The notes under the pieces: generated by a model | Told to the model about the DNA's origin: nothing | What the model saw: only the letters and a program-made list of their open reading frames with translations | The model's database searches: none | Part shown: piece after piece, positions 37,013 to 45,881 of the stretch | Layout of the letters: each line of letters begins with the position of its first letter | How positions within the stretch are numbered: position 1 is the stretch's first letter | Translations under genes and position numbers: made by a program | Assembly: GCA_030824515.1 (NCBI GenBank) | Contig: JAVBXN010000012.1 | Coordinates: forward strand, 62,001-126,000 | Reading direction: 5' to 3' | DNA length: 64,000 nucleotides | DNA from: Pelobacter sp. | Lineage (GTDB): Bacteria > Desulfobacterota > Desulfuromonadia > Geobacterales > Pseudopelobacteraceae

Positions 37013-37964
37013 TTTCACTGTCTATGTTGATTCGGTCGCGCACCACATAGATCGGCTTACCCTGTGACTCAAAGTATGTCCTGGCGTTCAGTTCGCCCAA
37101 CAATCCCATAACTATGAACTGAATCCCCATGAACAGCAGAAACAGGGTCAGTATCAGCAAAGGATTACGATTCATGCTGAGGTGTTCAAACAGTTTCATA
37201 TACACGGTCATGGTTCCGGTCAAAACACCCAAAATAATGGTATAAACCCCCCATTTGCCAAACAGTTGAATCGGCTTGGTCGAATACACCAACAGGAATT
37301 TTACCGTCATCAGATCGAGTATCACGCGTAATGTTCGTGAGATGCCGTATTTGCTGACACCGTGAAGGCGCGGATAATGATTGACCGGCAATTCAGTAAC
37401 CTTGGCGCCCACCTGTGACGCCAGCGCCGGAACGAAGCGGTGCATTTCGCCGTAAAGATTTATGCCGTCCAACACCTCACGACGATAGGCTTTTAGTGTA
37501 CATCCGTAATCGTGAAGATGGACACCCGTCAGGCGCGAGATCAGGGAATTGGCCAGAATTGAGGGTATTTTGCGGGTTATGAAAGTGTCCTTGCGATCTC
37601 TTCTCCAACCGGAGACCACATCAAAGCCTTCATGAATCTTGTCAACAAGTCGCGGTATGTCGGCAGGGTCGTTCTGGAGGTCGCCATCCATCGGGATTAT
37701 TATGCTGCCGCGCGCGACATCAAACCCCGCCGCCATGGCAGCTGTCTGGCCGAAGTTCCTGCGGAAGCGGATTAACTTGAGACATGTGTCCTCTTTTGCA
37801 ATCTTGGCAAGCAGGGCATATGACCCATCACTTGATCCATCATCGACCATAATGAGTTCATATCCGCATTTCATCCGCAGCATTGCTTCAGTTATCGCCG
37901 TGTACAACGCGTTTACGTTGTCCTGTTCATTATAGATCGGTACTACAATACTGATGATATCCAA
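37005..37964 (-). CDS. Family 2 glycosyltransferase, GtrB/DPM-like
   Basis: The 319-residue protein has the GT-A motifs VVPIYNEQDNV, VDDGSSDGS and PMDGDLQNDP (DxD), then two C-terminal membrane helices (about 230-255 and 265-290). This is the plan of polyprenyl-phosphate glycosyltransferases such as GtrB and ArnC, which load a sugar on undecaprenyl phosphate. Its gene overlaps the GT-C-like gene, supporting a lipid-linked sugar route. Confidence 0.88.
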   Translation of the reverse strand: MDIISIVVPIYNEQDNVNALYTAITEAMLRMKCGYELIMVDDGSSDGSYALLAKIAKEDTCLKLIRFRRNFGQTAAMAAGFDVARGSIIIPMDGDLQNDPADIPRLVDKIHEGFDVVSGWRRDRKDTFITRKIPSILANSLISRLTGVHLHDYGCTLKAYRREVLDGINLYGEMHRFVPALASQVGAKVTELPVNHYPRLHGVSKYGISRTLRVILDLMTVKFLLVYSTKPIQLFGKWGVYTIILGVLTGTMTVYMKLFEHLSMNRNPLLILTLFLLFMGIQFIVMGLLGELNARTYFESQGKPIYVVRDRINIDSENA

Positions 37965-38048
37965 AGCGGAATCACTCCTCGAATTCTAATATCCTTAAAG
38001 CTGTACGACTCTACCGAAAAACTGACTGGTTGTCTGCATAAATTCCGT

Positions 38049-39011
38049 TCAGTAAGACTCAGGGAACTCCTGCCCGAATTCCTTTATTCTGGTGACCACG
38101 ATTCCATCGCTACGCACCGGATCCGGCTTGCCGCCCGCCAGGCCATACAACAGACCAACCCCGTTAACACAATGCATCAGAGGATAGAGCAGCATTAAAG
38201 TCAGAGCAGAAATACTGCCGGTTTTACCAATTCCGATCATAGTGAATATCGACACAATGACCGCATAAACAATTAACGGCGCCAGCAGCATCATGTCAAA
38301 AGGCAAAAACACTAAAATGATTAGGTATAGTACAAATAAAAGCGGCACATAGCTGATTATGGGATACGACCCGGTTATCAAGGATTGTTGTGCCCGCCCT
38401 CTCCCATAGGCAAACATCTGACGGACAAAAGCCATCAGGGTTGAACGCTGACTTCTGAGTACTTTCATGTCCGGAATATGCATCAACCTGAACCCTGCTG
38501 ACCTGATCCTGTCAAGCAGTTCGTTCTCCTCATTCGGGTAGAGCCGTTCATCAAAACCACCCAGTGCCAGGAACACGGACCTGCGTACTGCCAGATTACA
38601 TAGAATCAGCTCTTTATCGGTAGTATCGCGGGGTTGGCCAAACTCTCTGTAACGATTTCTGACACCACCAGAGCCGAGCACGGATGACAGGGCAAATCCA
38701 AACAGTCGTTGCAGCCGGCTGTCTGTGGTGGGAGTGATTGATGGACCACCGACAACCGCAACATCATGACATTCCATGACTTTGCTGCAAATTGTCAGAT
38801 TGTCGCTGTTGAGCCGGGAGTCGTCATCAATAAAATACAGAATGTCACCAGTAGCGGCTCTCGCTGCCAGGTTACGCTGCTGACTGGGGGCGCTCCCTTC
38901 GGCCAGCAACACTTCATAGATATTTTTGTCATAAGCTGATTGCCGGATAGAGTCGAATGCGGCGACATGGCTGCCATGCTTGACAGGAACAACGATCGAG
39001 ATTGAGGTCAT
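38049..39011 (-). CDS. Family 2 glycosyltransferase with C-terminal membrane segments
   Basis: The 320-residue protein has a short GT-A domain with IVVPVKHGSHV, FIDDDSRLN (DxD) and NEENELLDRIRSAGFRL, the acceptor/base motif, then about three membrane segments at 225-300. It probably elongates a surface glycan. It lies 84 bases upstream of the GtrB-like gene. The cytochrome cluster begins on its other side after a terminator. Confidence 0.83.
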   Translation of the reverse strand: MTSISIVVPVKHGSHVAAFDSIRQSAYDKNIYEVLLAEGSAPSQQRNLAARAATGDILYFIDDDSRLNSDNLTICSKVMECHDVAVVGGPSITPTTDSRLQRLFGFALSSVLGSGGVRNRYREFGQPRDTTDKELILCNLAVRRSVFLALGGFDERLYPNEENELLDRIRSAGFRLMHIPDMKVLRSQRSTLMAFVRQMFAYGRGRAQQSLITGSYPIISYVPLLFVLYLIILVFLPFDMMLLAPLIVYAVIVSIFTMIGIGKTGSISALTLMLLYPLMHCVNGVGLLYGLAGGKPDPVRSDGIVVTRIKEFGQEFPESY

Positions 39012-39060
39012 TGGTTATCCGAATCACGCTAATACATCAAAAATCAGATCACATCTTTCA

Positions 39061-39084
39061 AAAAAAAACCGGGACTGGCCCGGT
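39061..39084 (-). terminator. Terminator at the end of the cytochrome cluster
   Basis: On the minus strand CCGGG, five-base loop, CCCGG, then eight T residues. It lies about 25 bases past the stop of the outer-membrane protein gene and separates that cluster from the glycan genes. Confidence 0.85.
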
Positions 39085-39108
39085 AATTAAATCATATATA
39101 GCCAATGC

Positions 39109-41394
39109 CTAAAATGACTTTTTGACATTGGCCGTAAATTTTTTCTCTATCAGGCCATCAGACTGACGTTTTCCCTGAAAATAATCAAGAGATGCATTAA
39201 AAAGCCTGAAGTTGGTGCCGATTGATGCATACCACATCAAACTGTAATTTTTAATTTTATTATCATATTGATATCTTGTCCCGCCTGCCAGTACCAATTG
39301 CCGTAACGGATAATATTTGAAACCCATGGTGAGCGATGCTTTGTTGACGCGATTATTGATGATAGTTGAATTAGCATTAGGTGAAGCATTTACAACCGGA
39401 GAATATGAATATGTCAAAACTTCGTTAAGCTCAAACATTCTGCGAGACATGCCGGAATTACTGAAATATCTATAATTCAGATGCTGTTCGGCATCGTAGC
39501 TGCTTGAAATTTGATTGGCATCAGTCCAGCGGTAATAGGAAGCTGCCAGTTTTGAATCAAGATTACGATTAAACGCATATTCAAGGGAGGCAACATTACT
39601 GAACATCGTCGTGTTCAGCTCCATTTGATAGTTGCCTCTGGCATAGGTGAGAACATCGCTGAATTTCAAATTGTTGAGTGAATAATTAACTGTTCCGGAC
39701 ACTGTTGTAATATTGTTGGAGCCTGTATTTGCAGACGAAAATATATCCTCGATCAGATTAAGTCCCAGATTCAAACGCGGCAATGGATTCCAGGTTACAA
39801 CCAAACTTGATAGAGACCGATAACTGGATGAGCCGATACTATCGGCTGCGACACTTCTTGGGCTTACATACTGAGGTATAGAAGTATTAGAATCTCTTAC
39901 GGTACTATTGAAGATGCTGTTATTCCCGGTTGTGAAATCATTTTCCTGCCGAAATGTTATGCGAAGCTGATTAGAAGGGGTATAGCCGGCATCCAGCGAG
40001 AGTTTCTGCTCGAGAAAGTTTGTACTACTCGAAGAATATCTGTTATTGGAGTTTTTGATCTTATAGGCGGCCCCCAGAGTTAACTTCCTGGAAAATGAGG
40101 GGGTACTGGTGGTTTCAAGGCCACCGGAAAGCACCAGCATTTTGGAATTTTCCGAAACTGTGGACTCAACATCCAGGCTCTGATTCAAGGTAAACAACGA
40201 ACGTTTGAATGCATCGACCCTGTAACCGGCCAACATACTTTCCAGGTGCGCGCCGGTATTATCGTGCGTTTCCCGATAGGAAGCCCTGGTGCTCCAGGAT
40301 ACTTCCGGGTTCAGTACTCCCGAGACATACAAAGGTATCGTGGTGCGATTGGTAAGCTTACCGTTCTCTTCCCGATAGCGGTTAAAATTGTTAAAGCTGC
40401 GCGCTTCCCAATATCTGCGTTGCGCATGTGCAAAAACATTTACGTCGACTTCTTCGTAATTTTGCCCCATCGACACACTGGTTTTCCTGGATAACTGCAG
40501 GTCGGTTGATACCCTGAGCCAGTTGGAAAAATCTATCCAACGGCGGGCCAGTGTGTGATCAACCGTTCCAATCTGGATTTGACTCTCTTTATAATTATTG
40601 TACGAGTCAATGTAGTCGTCATAGGTTGTATACCGGTAATGAAACCAGTTATCTTTTTTGTTGAGACTTACGAAAGCAAGACGTGTAAGTCTGTTATCTA
40701 CCGGAGTTTGTGACCGTAGGTCCCGATTGAGCTGGTCGCTGTAATCAAGCATGATCATCGGCAAATGCCGAAGAATTTCATTATAACCGTTAGTCATGCC
40801 GTTCTTTACACCGGCAACGAGCGTTGCCCCACTGTTGATATGAATACCGTCGTTGATCCCGGATGCCAGATAAGGTGTGCCAAGCAAAGTACCGTTTTGG
40901 GAGGTCATGCTGGCAATTAGCGGTGTATCGGAAGTGATCATGGTATTTTGGGTCATGTCACGGCTGTAGGCTGTAAGTCTGAAAGGAATCTCCTTGGGAT
41001 CCAGCAACAATTCCCCGCTGAACAGGAAATGACCACGATTGGTCTGTATACTCTCTGTACCCTTTTCAGATTTGATCGAAGTATCCAGCGCTGACCAGTT
41101 ATAACCTAGCGAAACATTGTACTTGCCGATCCTTGAATTGTAGATGTTGCCGGCGTGCTCGTAAAGCAGCGAATAGTCATGGGTAAATGACTGGGCTGAC
41201 AGATGGCGACCGGAGTCATTGCGGACATCATAGTTGGTATAATTGAGTGCTGCCTGGGCTGACAGCCTGGCTACGGCAGGCGAAGGCCATAGCAGGGCGA
41301 CCATAAGCAATAGTACCGCGGGGATCGACCAGTTGTGGCGCAACAGGTTAGGTATCATAGAGCCTGAGACACTTTTGAGTATATAGAAATTCAC
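39109..41394 (-). CDS. Probable outer-membrane beta-barrel protein
   Basis: The 761-residue protein has a signal peptide (IPAVLLLMVALLWPSPAVA) and then, through the whole length, alternating beta strands with aromatic girdle residues, and ends in Phe (FTANVKKSF), the usual signal for the Bam machinery. It has few Cys residues and no CXXCH. It is much longer than classic porins and has no recognised domain name. It lies in the cytochrome/NHL cluster, so it may be the pore through which an external cytochrome is reached. Start GTG 41394 or ATG 41358. Confidence 0.7.
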   Translation of the reverse strand: MNFYILKSVSGSMIPNLLRHNWSIPAVLLLMVALLWPSPAVARLSAQAALNYTNYDVRNDSGRHLSAQSFTHDYSLLYEHAGNIYNSRIGKYNVSLGYNWSALDTSIKSEKGTESIQTNRGHFLFSGELLLDPKEIPFRLTAYSRDMTQNTMITSDTPLIASMTSQNGTLLGTPYLASGINDGIHINSGATLVAGVKNGMTNGYNEILRHLPMIMLDYSDQLNRDLRSQTPVDNRLTRLAFVSLNKKDNWFHYRYTTYDDYIDSYNNYKESQIQIGTVDHTLARRWIDFSNWLRVSTDLQLSRKTSVSMGQNYEEVDVNVFAHAQRRYWEARSFNNFNRYREENGKLTNRTTIPLYVSGVLNPEVSWSTRASYRETHDNTGAHLESMLAGYRVDAFKRSLFTLNQSLDVESTVSENSKMLVLSGGLETTSTPSFSRKLTLGAAYKIKNSNNRYSSSSTNFLEQKLSLDAGYTPSNQLRITFRQENDFTTGNNSIFNSTVRDSNTSIPQYVSPRSVAADSIGSSSYRSLSSLVVTWNPLPRLNLGLNLIEDIFSSANTGSNNITTVSGTVNYSLNNLKFSDVLTYARGNYQMELNTTMFSNVASLEYAFNRNLDSKLAASYYRWTDANQISSSYDAEQHLNYRYFSNSGMSRRMFELNEVLTYSYSPVVNASPNANSTIINNRVNKASLTMGFKYYPLRQLVLAGGTRYQYDNKIKNYSLMWYASIGTNFRLFNASLDYFQGKRQSDGLIEKKFTANVKKSF

Positions 41395-41579
41395 GAAGAG
41401 ATCGATGCAATTTTAACGCCAACACAACCTGGCGTATACCCAACAAACACAGCAACCCGAACATGGCGAATAAGGCCGGCGGACGGGAATCCGCTGCAAT
41501 ATCATTGAGAAGCAAGAAACCGGGTCACACTTTTATCCTGCCATTTAACCTTGCTGAACGTGAAATAGCGCAGCAATAA

Positions 41580-42653
41580 CTATTGTGCACGGTGACCGTT
41601 TAGAAACGACTCTGATAAATATTGAAAAACCTGGACACGCGCATTCAGCTGGTCAACTACGTATATTCTGTCATTTGTGTCAATATCTATACCTACCGGC
41701 ACTGAAAAGCCACCGGGAGCAACCTTTCCCGAACCTGATATGGCATAAAATGCACCCAGCACCAAAAGCAGCTCACCACGTTCATTAAATATGGACACAG
41801 AGTGTGATCGCCCGTCAACCACATAAATATTATCGGATGAATCGACCGCAATAGATTTTATCAACTGGAAGTCACCCGCCGAATCCCCTCTACGGCCAAA
41901 CTTACGAAGGAACTTGCCATCTGCGTCAAATATCTGGACGACAGCGTCAAAAGCGTCAGCAACGATGATCTGTCCCTTGGAATTTATAACAAGCGCAACC
42001 GGAAGATTGAACTGACCGGCAGCATCACCACTGGAGCCGATACTGCGCTGAACAACCCCCATCAGATCCATTACTATCAACTTTCGAGAAGTGGCATCAG
42101 AAACATACAACAAGCTTTTTTTCTTATCGATCGCTAACGCAATAGGATTTGAAACAGAAACTGATTTTAAACGGATCGCACGTAAATATTTTTCAGAACT
42201 GTCGAAAACCAGGACCGTGGCTGTTCTACGTTCAAGCACGTACAGATTATTATCACGATCGGTTACCACCGATAGAGGATGAGTTATGGTTGGTGCGCCT
42301 TCGGGAGTAACCAGGCTTCTTAGTTCATGCTTGCCAAGATCAAAAACCATTACCGACGCCCTGCCGACATCGGATACGTAAAATCGTTTTAGCTCGGGAA
42401 CCGATTTCACCTCAATCGGCTTCAGCAGTGAGACCGGCTCATCCGAGCCCATTATCGCCGCAAAAAAGCGTTGAGAATCACTTTTCTCAATATCCAGCTG
42501 ACTGCTGTAAGCTTTTATCCATTCAATACGGGGTACATCAGGCGGCGGTGGCCAGAAGTAACGCTCAGTAGGCTCAGGAACCGTACCGGCACAAGCAGAA
42601 AGCAGAAGCATTACCATAACAAGGAAACTATATAGCAGACGGGTATTTATCAT
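41580..42653 (-). CDS. NHL-repeat lipoprotein (paralogue 1)
   Basis: The 357-residue protein has a lipoprotein signal with lipobox LLSAC (Cys 21), the motif FWPPPPD.PRIEW at about 33-46, and six NHL-type blades, for example GQIIVADAFDAVVQIFDADGK split over 230-250 and NIYVVDGRSHSVSIFNERG over 276-295. NHL propellers bind proteins. The same lipobox-plus-FWPPPPD layout occurs in the gene at 43733-44830, so these are duplicates. It is anchored in the outer or inner membrane, facing the periplasm or surface. Confidence 0.85.
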   Translation of the reverse strand: MINTRLLYSFLVMVMLLLSACAGTVPEPTERYFWPPPPDVPRIEWIKAYSSQLDIEKSDSQRFFAAIMGSDEPVSLLKPIEVKSVPELKRFYVSDVGRASVMVFDLGKHELRSLVTPEGAPTITHPLSVVTDRDNNLYVLERRTATVLVFDSSEKYLRAIRLKSVSVSNPIALAIDKKKSLLYVSDATSRKLIVMDLMGVVQRSIGSSGDAAGQFNLPVALVINSKGQIIVADAFDAVVQIFDADGKFLRKFGRRGDSAGDFQLIKSIAVDSSDNIYVVDGRSHSVSIFNERGELLLVLGAFYAISGSGKVAPGGFSVPVGIDIDTNDRIYVVDQLNARVQVFQYLSESFLNGHRAQ

Positions 42654-42691
42654 GGCGGTTTTATAACATGAATCCCAGATGTTTTAAACAC

Positions 42692-42719
42692 AAAAAGGGC
42701 GGGAAAACCCGCCCTTTTT
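42692..42719 (-). terminator. Perfect hairpin terminator after the tetrahaem cytochrome gene
   Basis: AAAAAGGGCGGG, AAAA loop, CCCGCCCTTTTT is a 12-pair perfect palindrome ending in T on either strand. It lies 20 bases past the cytochrome stop and about 40 bases before NHL paralogue 1, so the downstream pair probably needs its own promoter or read-through. Confidence 0.92.
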
Positions 42720-42738
42720 GCCTATTATCGAATCAGGA

Positions 42739-43434
42739 TTAGTTCTGGTGACAAGCCCTGCAGAGCGCGCTGCCAGTATTGGCTATGCGCAGGAACGGAG
42801 GGTTGGCATTATCATGAACCTTGTGGCAGCTCGAACATTCCATCTGATCGGTCTTAGCACCGTAGTTAAAGAAGACCATCTGGTTGGTTGCATTAGTAGC
42901 AGTTGCAAGCGGCTGAAGCGCAGTGCCTTTGTTAGGAGCTACGCCCCTCTGCGATACAGCAACCGAATAGCTGAATCCGATCGGGTGATCATTGGTCAGG
43001 TCTGTGCCGAGGCCGCTTCCGGCTGCAAAAGTACCAACGTAGGTAGCAGTATTGAGATCGGTGTCTTTGGCATTATCTCTTACAAATGCGTTAACATCGG
43101 CAGCAACACCGGCGGCAGCTGCGTGGCAGGACAGACACTGCAGAGAGATACTTCCGGTGGACAGAGCAGCATTTTTTGCAGCAGTCGACAGAGTAACCGA
43201 TGACGTATAGAATTTGAACGATGCGGCCGAAGGATCCAGACGATTCCAGAGCGGAACTTTAGGCGCGGCATTATGCGGAGCGTGACAATGCTCACAGAGT
43301 TTCTCGCTGCTGGTAGCCCTGATAGCCTGGGCACCTGAGTTAGACAGGTCATGTTTCGAGTTTCTAATCGAGAGAGCAAACGCCGAACTGGAAACCAGAA
43401 CCAGACCCAACATTACAACCATTGTTTTTTTCAT
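42739..43434 (-). CDS. Periplasmic or exported tetrahaem cytochrome c
   Basis: The 231-residue protein has a signal peptide (VVMLGLVLVSSSAFA) and four CXXCH motifs: CEHCH, CLSCH, CSSCH and CRACH, the last just before the C-terminus. The wide, Ser/Thr/Ala-rich spacing between haem 2 and 3 (about 100 residues) is unusual for small cytochromes and suggests an extra beta domain. GAAAGGAAA stands before the ATG. A terminator follows directly. Confidence 0.87.
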   Translation of the reverse strand: MKKTMVVMLGLVLVSSSAFALSIRNSKHDLSNSGAQAIRATSSEKLCEHCHAPHNAAPKVPLWNRLDPSAASFKFYTSSVTLSTAAKNAALSTGSISLQCLSCHAAAAGVAADVNAFVRDNAKDTDLNTATYVGTFAAGSGLGTDLTNDHPIGFSYSVAVSQRGVAPNKGTALQPLATATNATNQMVFFNYGAKTDQMECSSCHKVHDNANPPFLRIANTGSALCRACHQN

Positions 43435-43732
43435 TTTTGCTTTCCTTTCATTTGTTAAAATTTGATCTAAACCGGATGTGCAGGCCTAAGCCTGTTTCAG
43501 CAATTAATCTCAAAAAATCGATCCAGCAAACCTCCTTTCAATCGAACTCATTCCAGATATTGGTTCTATCAATATAGTACCATTCAAAGATTCAATTTAC
43601 ACAAACAGCAATCTATATGCCAAAAACGTTTCGATTGAAATACGCTGTAATTTCTGTCAGTTAAAAGCAGATGAGTATTAGCTACACAAAGTCAACTCCG
43701 CAAATAGCCGCACTTGCCGGCCATTGACGCTG
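43435..43732. other. 298-base gap inside the cytochrome cluster
   Basis: AT-rich. It contains a small inverted repeat CAGGC-CTAA-GCCTG near 43480-43500 and a TTGACT box near 43688-43693 on the minus strand, so a promoter for the tetrahaem gene is likely. I looked for a c-di-GMP (GEMM) riboswitch here and did not find its core. Confidence 0.4.
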
Positions 43733-44830
43733 CTATTTAACCGGTGTTTTCACTCCCCCGCCGGGTTCTTTATCAAGGTGGTATTTTTTGAGTTCAATGG
43801 CGTTCATATATTGGAAGATTTGCAGCCGTCTGTTGCCCATATCCGCGACATAGATACGGTCATGCGCATCTATGAATATCCCCTGGGGAAGCAGGAATCC
43901 ACCGGCAACCACCGTTTCACCCTGACTTTGGGAATAGGGTGCTCCGATTGAAATAAGCACTTCTCCCTTTGAATTAAAAACCTGCATGCGACTATAGCGA
44001 GCATCGACTACATAAATATGATCCTCACTATCGAGCGCCAGTCCTTTGATAATCCCAAAATCACCTACACCGTCACCGCGCATACCGAACTTGGATATAA
44101 AAACGCCTTCTGGTGAAAAGCACTGTACTCTGGCATTGAATGAATCGGATATATAGATGTTTCCCTTGCTATCCAGAGCAGCTCCGACAGGATAATTAAA
44201 CTCGCCGTCCTGCCCGCCTTTCTTGCCAAAACTGTACAGCAGTTTGCCATCCAAAGAAAAGATTGCAACCTTATGTGAGTTAGCGTCCGGCACAATCAGA
44301 TGCTCCAGTTTCTTGTCGATGGCGAATGCCCCCACCGACTTGACATCGGAAGACAAGTCAAGAACCTTAAGCACCTTGTTTTCACTATTGACGACGTAAA
44401 CTTTGCAGCTTCTGTCATCACCGGCATAAATCAAGCCTTTGCCATCAAATGCGACTCCGGTCGGCTTGCTGGTACTTCCGACCATGACGGAACTACCCAG
44501 CACATCAAATTTTTTCTTATTGAGATCAAGAACAACAAAGGCGGACTGACCAGGATCACTGACAACAATTTTGTCCTCGGAATTACCGCCGATAAACAGA
44601 GGAGAGGTAAACCCCAGCTCACTCTGTTCGCCCACCAGGTCTCGCATCAGCGATGTGCCACCCCTCAGGTCGGAATCATTGTAATAGGTGGCCAACCACT
44701 CAATTTTGGGTTCATCGGGCGGTGGCGGCCAAAACAAACGTTTCTTGACAACAGGCCCCGCTGAAGCGCATGCCGTTAATAGAGAAATGGCAAGCAGTCC
44801 TACTGAAATCAACTTTAAAAACATTCCCAT
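43733..44830 (-). CDS. NHL-repeat lipoprotein (paralogue 2)
   Basis: The 365-residue protein has lipobox LLTAC (Cys 21), FWPPPPDEPKIEW at about 33-45 and six NHL blades with phrases like GNIYISDSFNARVQCFSPEG and DRIYVADMGNRRLQIF. It shares architecture and the FWPPPPD motif with the lipoprotein at 41580-42653. It follows the octahaem cytochrome by 18 bases, so it is in that operon. A role as scaffold for cytochromes or the barrel protein is inference. Confidence 0.85.
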   Translation of the reverse strand: MGMFLKLISVGLLAISLLTACASAGPVVKKRLFWPPPPDEPKIEWLATYYNDSDLRGGTSLMRDLVGEQSELGFTSPLFIGGNSEDKIVVSDPGQSAFVVLDLNKKKFDVLGSSVMVGSTSKPTGVAFDGKGLIYAGDDRSCKVYVVNSENKVLKVLDLSSDVKSVGAFAIDKKLEHLIVPDANSHKVAIFSLDGKLLYSFGKKGGQDGEFNYPVGAALDSKGNIYISDSFNARVQCFSPEGVFISKFGMRGDGVGDFGIIKGLALDSEDHIYVVDARYSRMQVFNSKGEVLISIGAPYSQSQGETVVAGGFLLPQGIFIDAHDRIYVADMGNRRLQIFQYMNAIELKKYHLDKEPGGGVKTPVK

Positions 44831-44848
44831 TTAATAAACTCCAGTCAT

Positions 44849-45838
44849 TTATTTATTATGGCAGGCCTGACAAAGCGCCATACGGTCTTCCACATTATTG
44901 AAGAAGAAATACCGTACGTTTCCGCCATGCGGAGCATGGCAGGAGATACAGCTCATCTGCTTGCCACTGCCGGCCCTTAACGGGTCTTTCCTTCCGGACA
45001 GAGGGTGCCCTTCACCGGTTGTTGTCATGACCACATGCTTCTGATTGGCAATATGCCCATGGCACGACAGACACAACTCGTTTATCGGCTTTTTAAGCTG
45101 AAACTCATTCTGACTGCCGTGGGCTTCATGGCAGGCCTCACACATACCCGCTTCAATCGGACCATGGACGTATTTTTTCTTTTTGATCTGAACCGCCATA
45201 TCGGCATGGCACTCGTAACAGAGCGCAGCTTCCCGCTTGGCAACGGAATGTTTCGGGTTACCTTTACTTGCATGGCAATAACCGCAGGAGTAGGTTCCGG
45301 CCGGTCCATGTACATACTTAACCGACAGCAGTTTTTTATGACAGGCATAGCATGGATTTTCTTTTTCAATACTGCTGTTCATCTGGGCCGGTGTCGGATT
45401 CATGTTATGGCATGATTGACAGAGTCTTTCTTTCTCTGGTCGGTGCATAACAACGGGCGAATACTCTGGAGGAACCTTGTGGGTACTTCCTTCAGGCACA
45501 AAAAAGACCGAGAGACTTGCGGACTCAACCTTTTGCCCCCCCTTGAAAAGATCAACGACAACTTTATTTGCCCCTTGATCCCAAAGTGATTGAGCAATGA
45601 AAAAATCCTGGAACAACTTGCGATACTCCGGCATGCCTACATCTACGGATTCGCCGGCAACGCCGTTAAGTGTTATACGCAATGAGGATATGTCATTCTG
45701 ATTGAGTTTGAAAATGAGATGCCCTGAAGTGGTAACAGAACTGTTTTGGGAGGGATATATAAAATCAATTGCAGCCTGGGCTGCTGTAACCGTTAAAAGC
45801 GCTACAACCGATATGACAAGCACTACACGCTTCAGCAT
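44849..45838 (-). CDS. Octahaem cytochrome c with N-terminal beta domain
   Basis: The 329-residue protein has a Sec signal (VVLVISVVALLTVTAAQA), a haem-free domain at about 22-130 that looks like an Ig/cadherin-type sandwich, then eight CXXCH motifs: CQSCH, CYACH, CGYCH, CYECH, CEACH, CLSCH, CISCH, CQACH. The paired, His-rich spacing (KYVHGP repeats) is of the doubled-CXXCH class. The sandwich may bind a partner or substrate. It lies between the larger cytochrome and NHL paralogue 2. Confidence 0.9.
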   Translation of the reverse strand: MLKRVVLVISVVALLTVTAAQAAIDFIYPSQNSSVTTSGHLIFKLNQNDISSLRITLNGVAGESVDVGMPEYRKLFQDFFIAQSLWDQGANKVVVDLFKGGQKVESASLSVFFVPEGSTHKVPPEYSPVVMHRPEKERLCQSCHNMNPTPAQMNSSIEKENPCYACHKKLLSVKYVHGPAGTYSCGYCHASKGNPKHSVAKREAALCYECHADMAVQIKKKKYVHGPIEAGMCEACHEAHGSQNEFQLKKPINELCLSCHGHIANQKHVVMTTTGEGHPLSGRKDPLRAGSGKQMSCISCHAPHGGNVRYFFFNNVEDRMALCQACHNK

Positions 45839-45881
45839 CGTACTCTCCTTGAAAAGTTCAGGAATGTCCGAATTAACGGAG

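Noticed and set aside
39109-41394. Assignment of the barrel protein as a known Omb-type porin
   Set aside because: It is far longer and I see no specific similarity, so only the barrel-like character is claimed.
43435-43732. c-di-GMP (GEMM) riboswitch before cytochrome gene
   Set aside because: Geobacter often has them in such places, but the conserved GEMM core and tetraloop receptor were not found on either strand.
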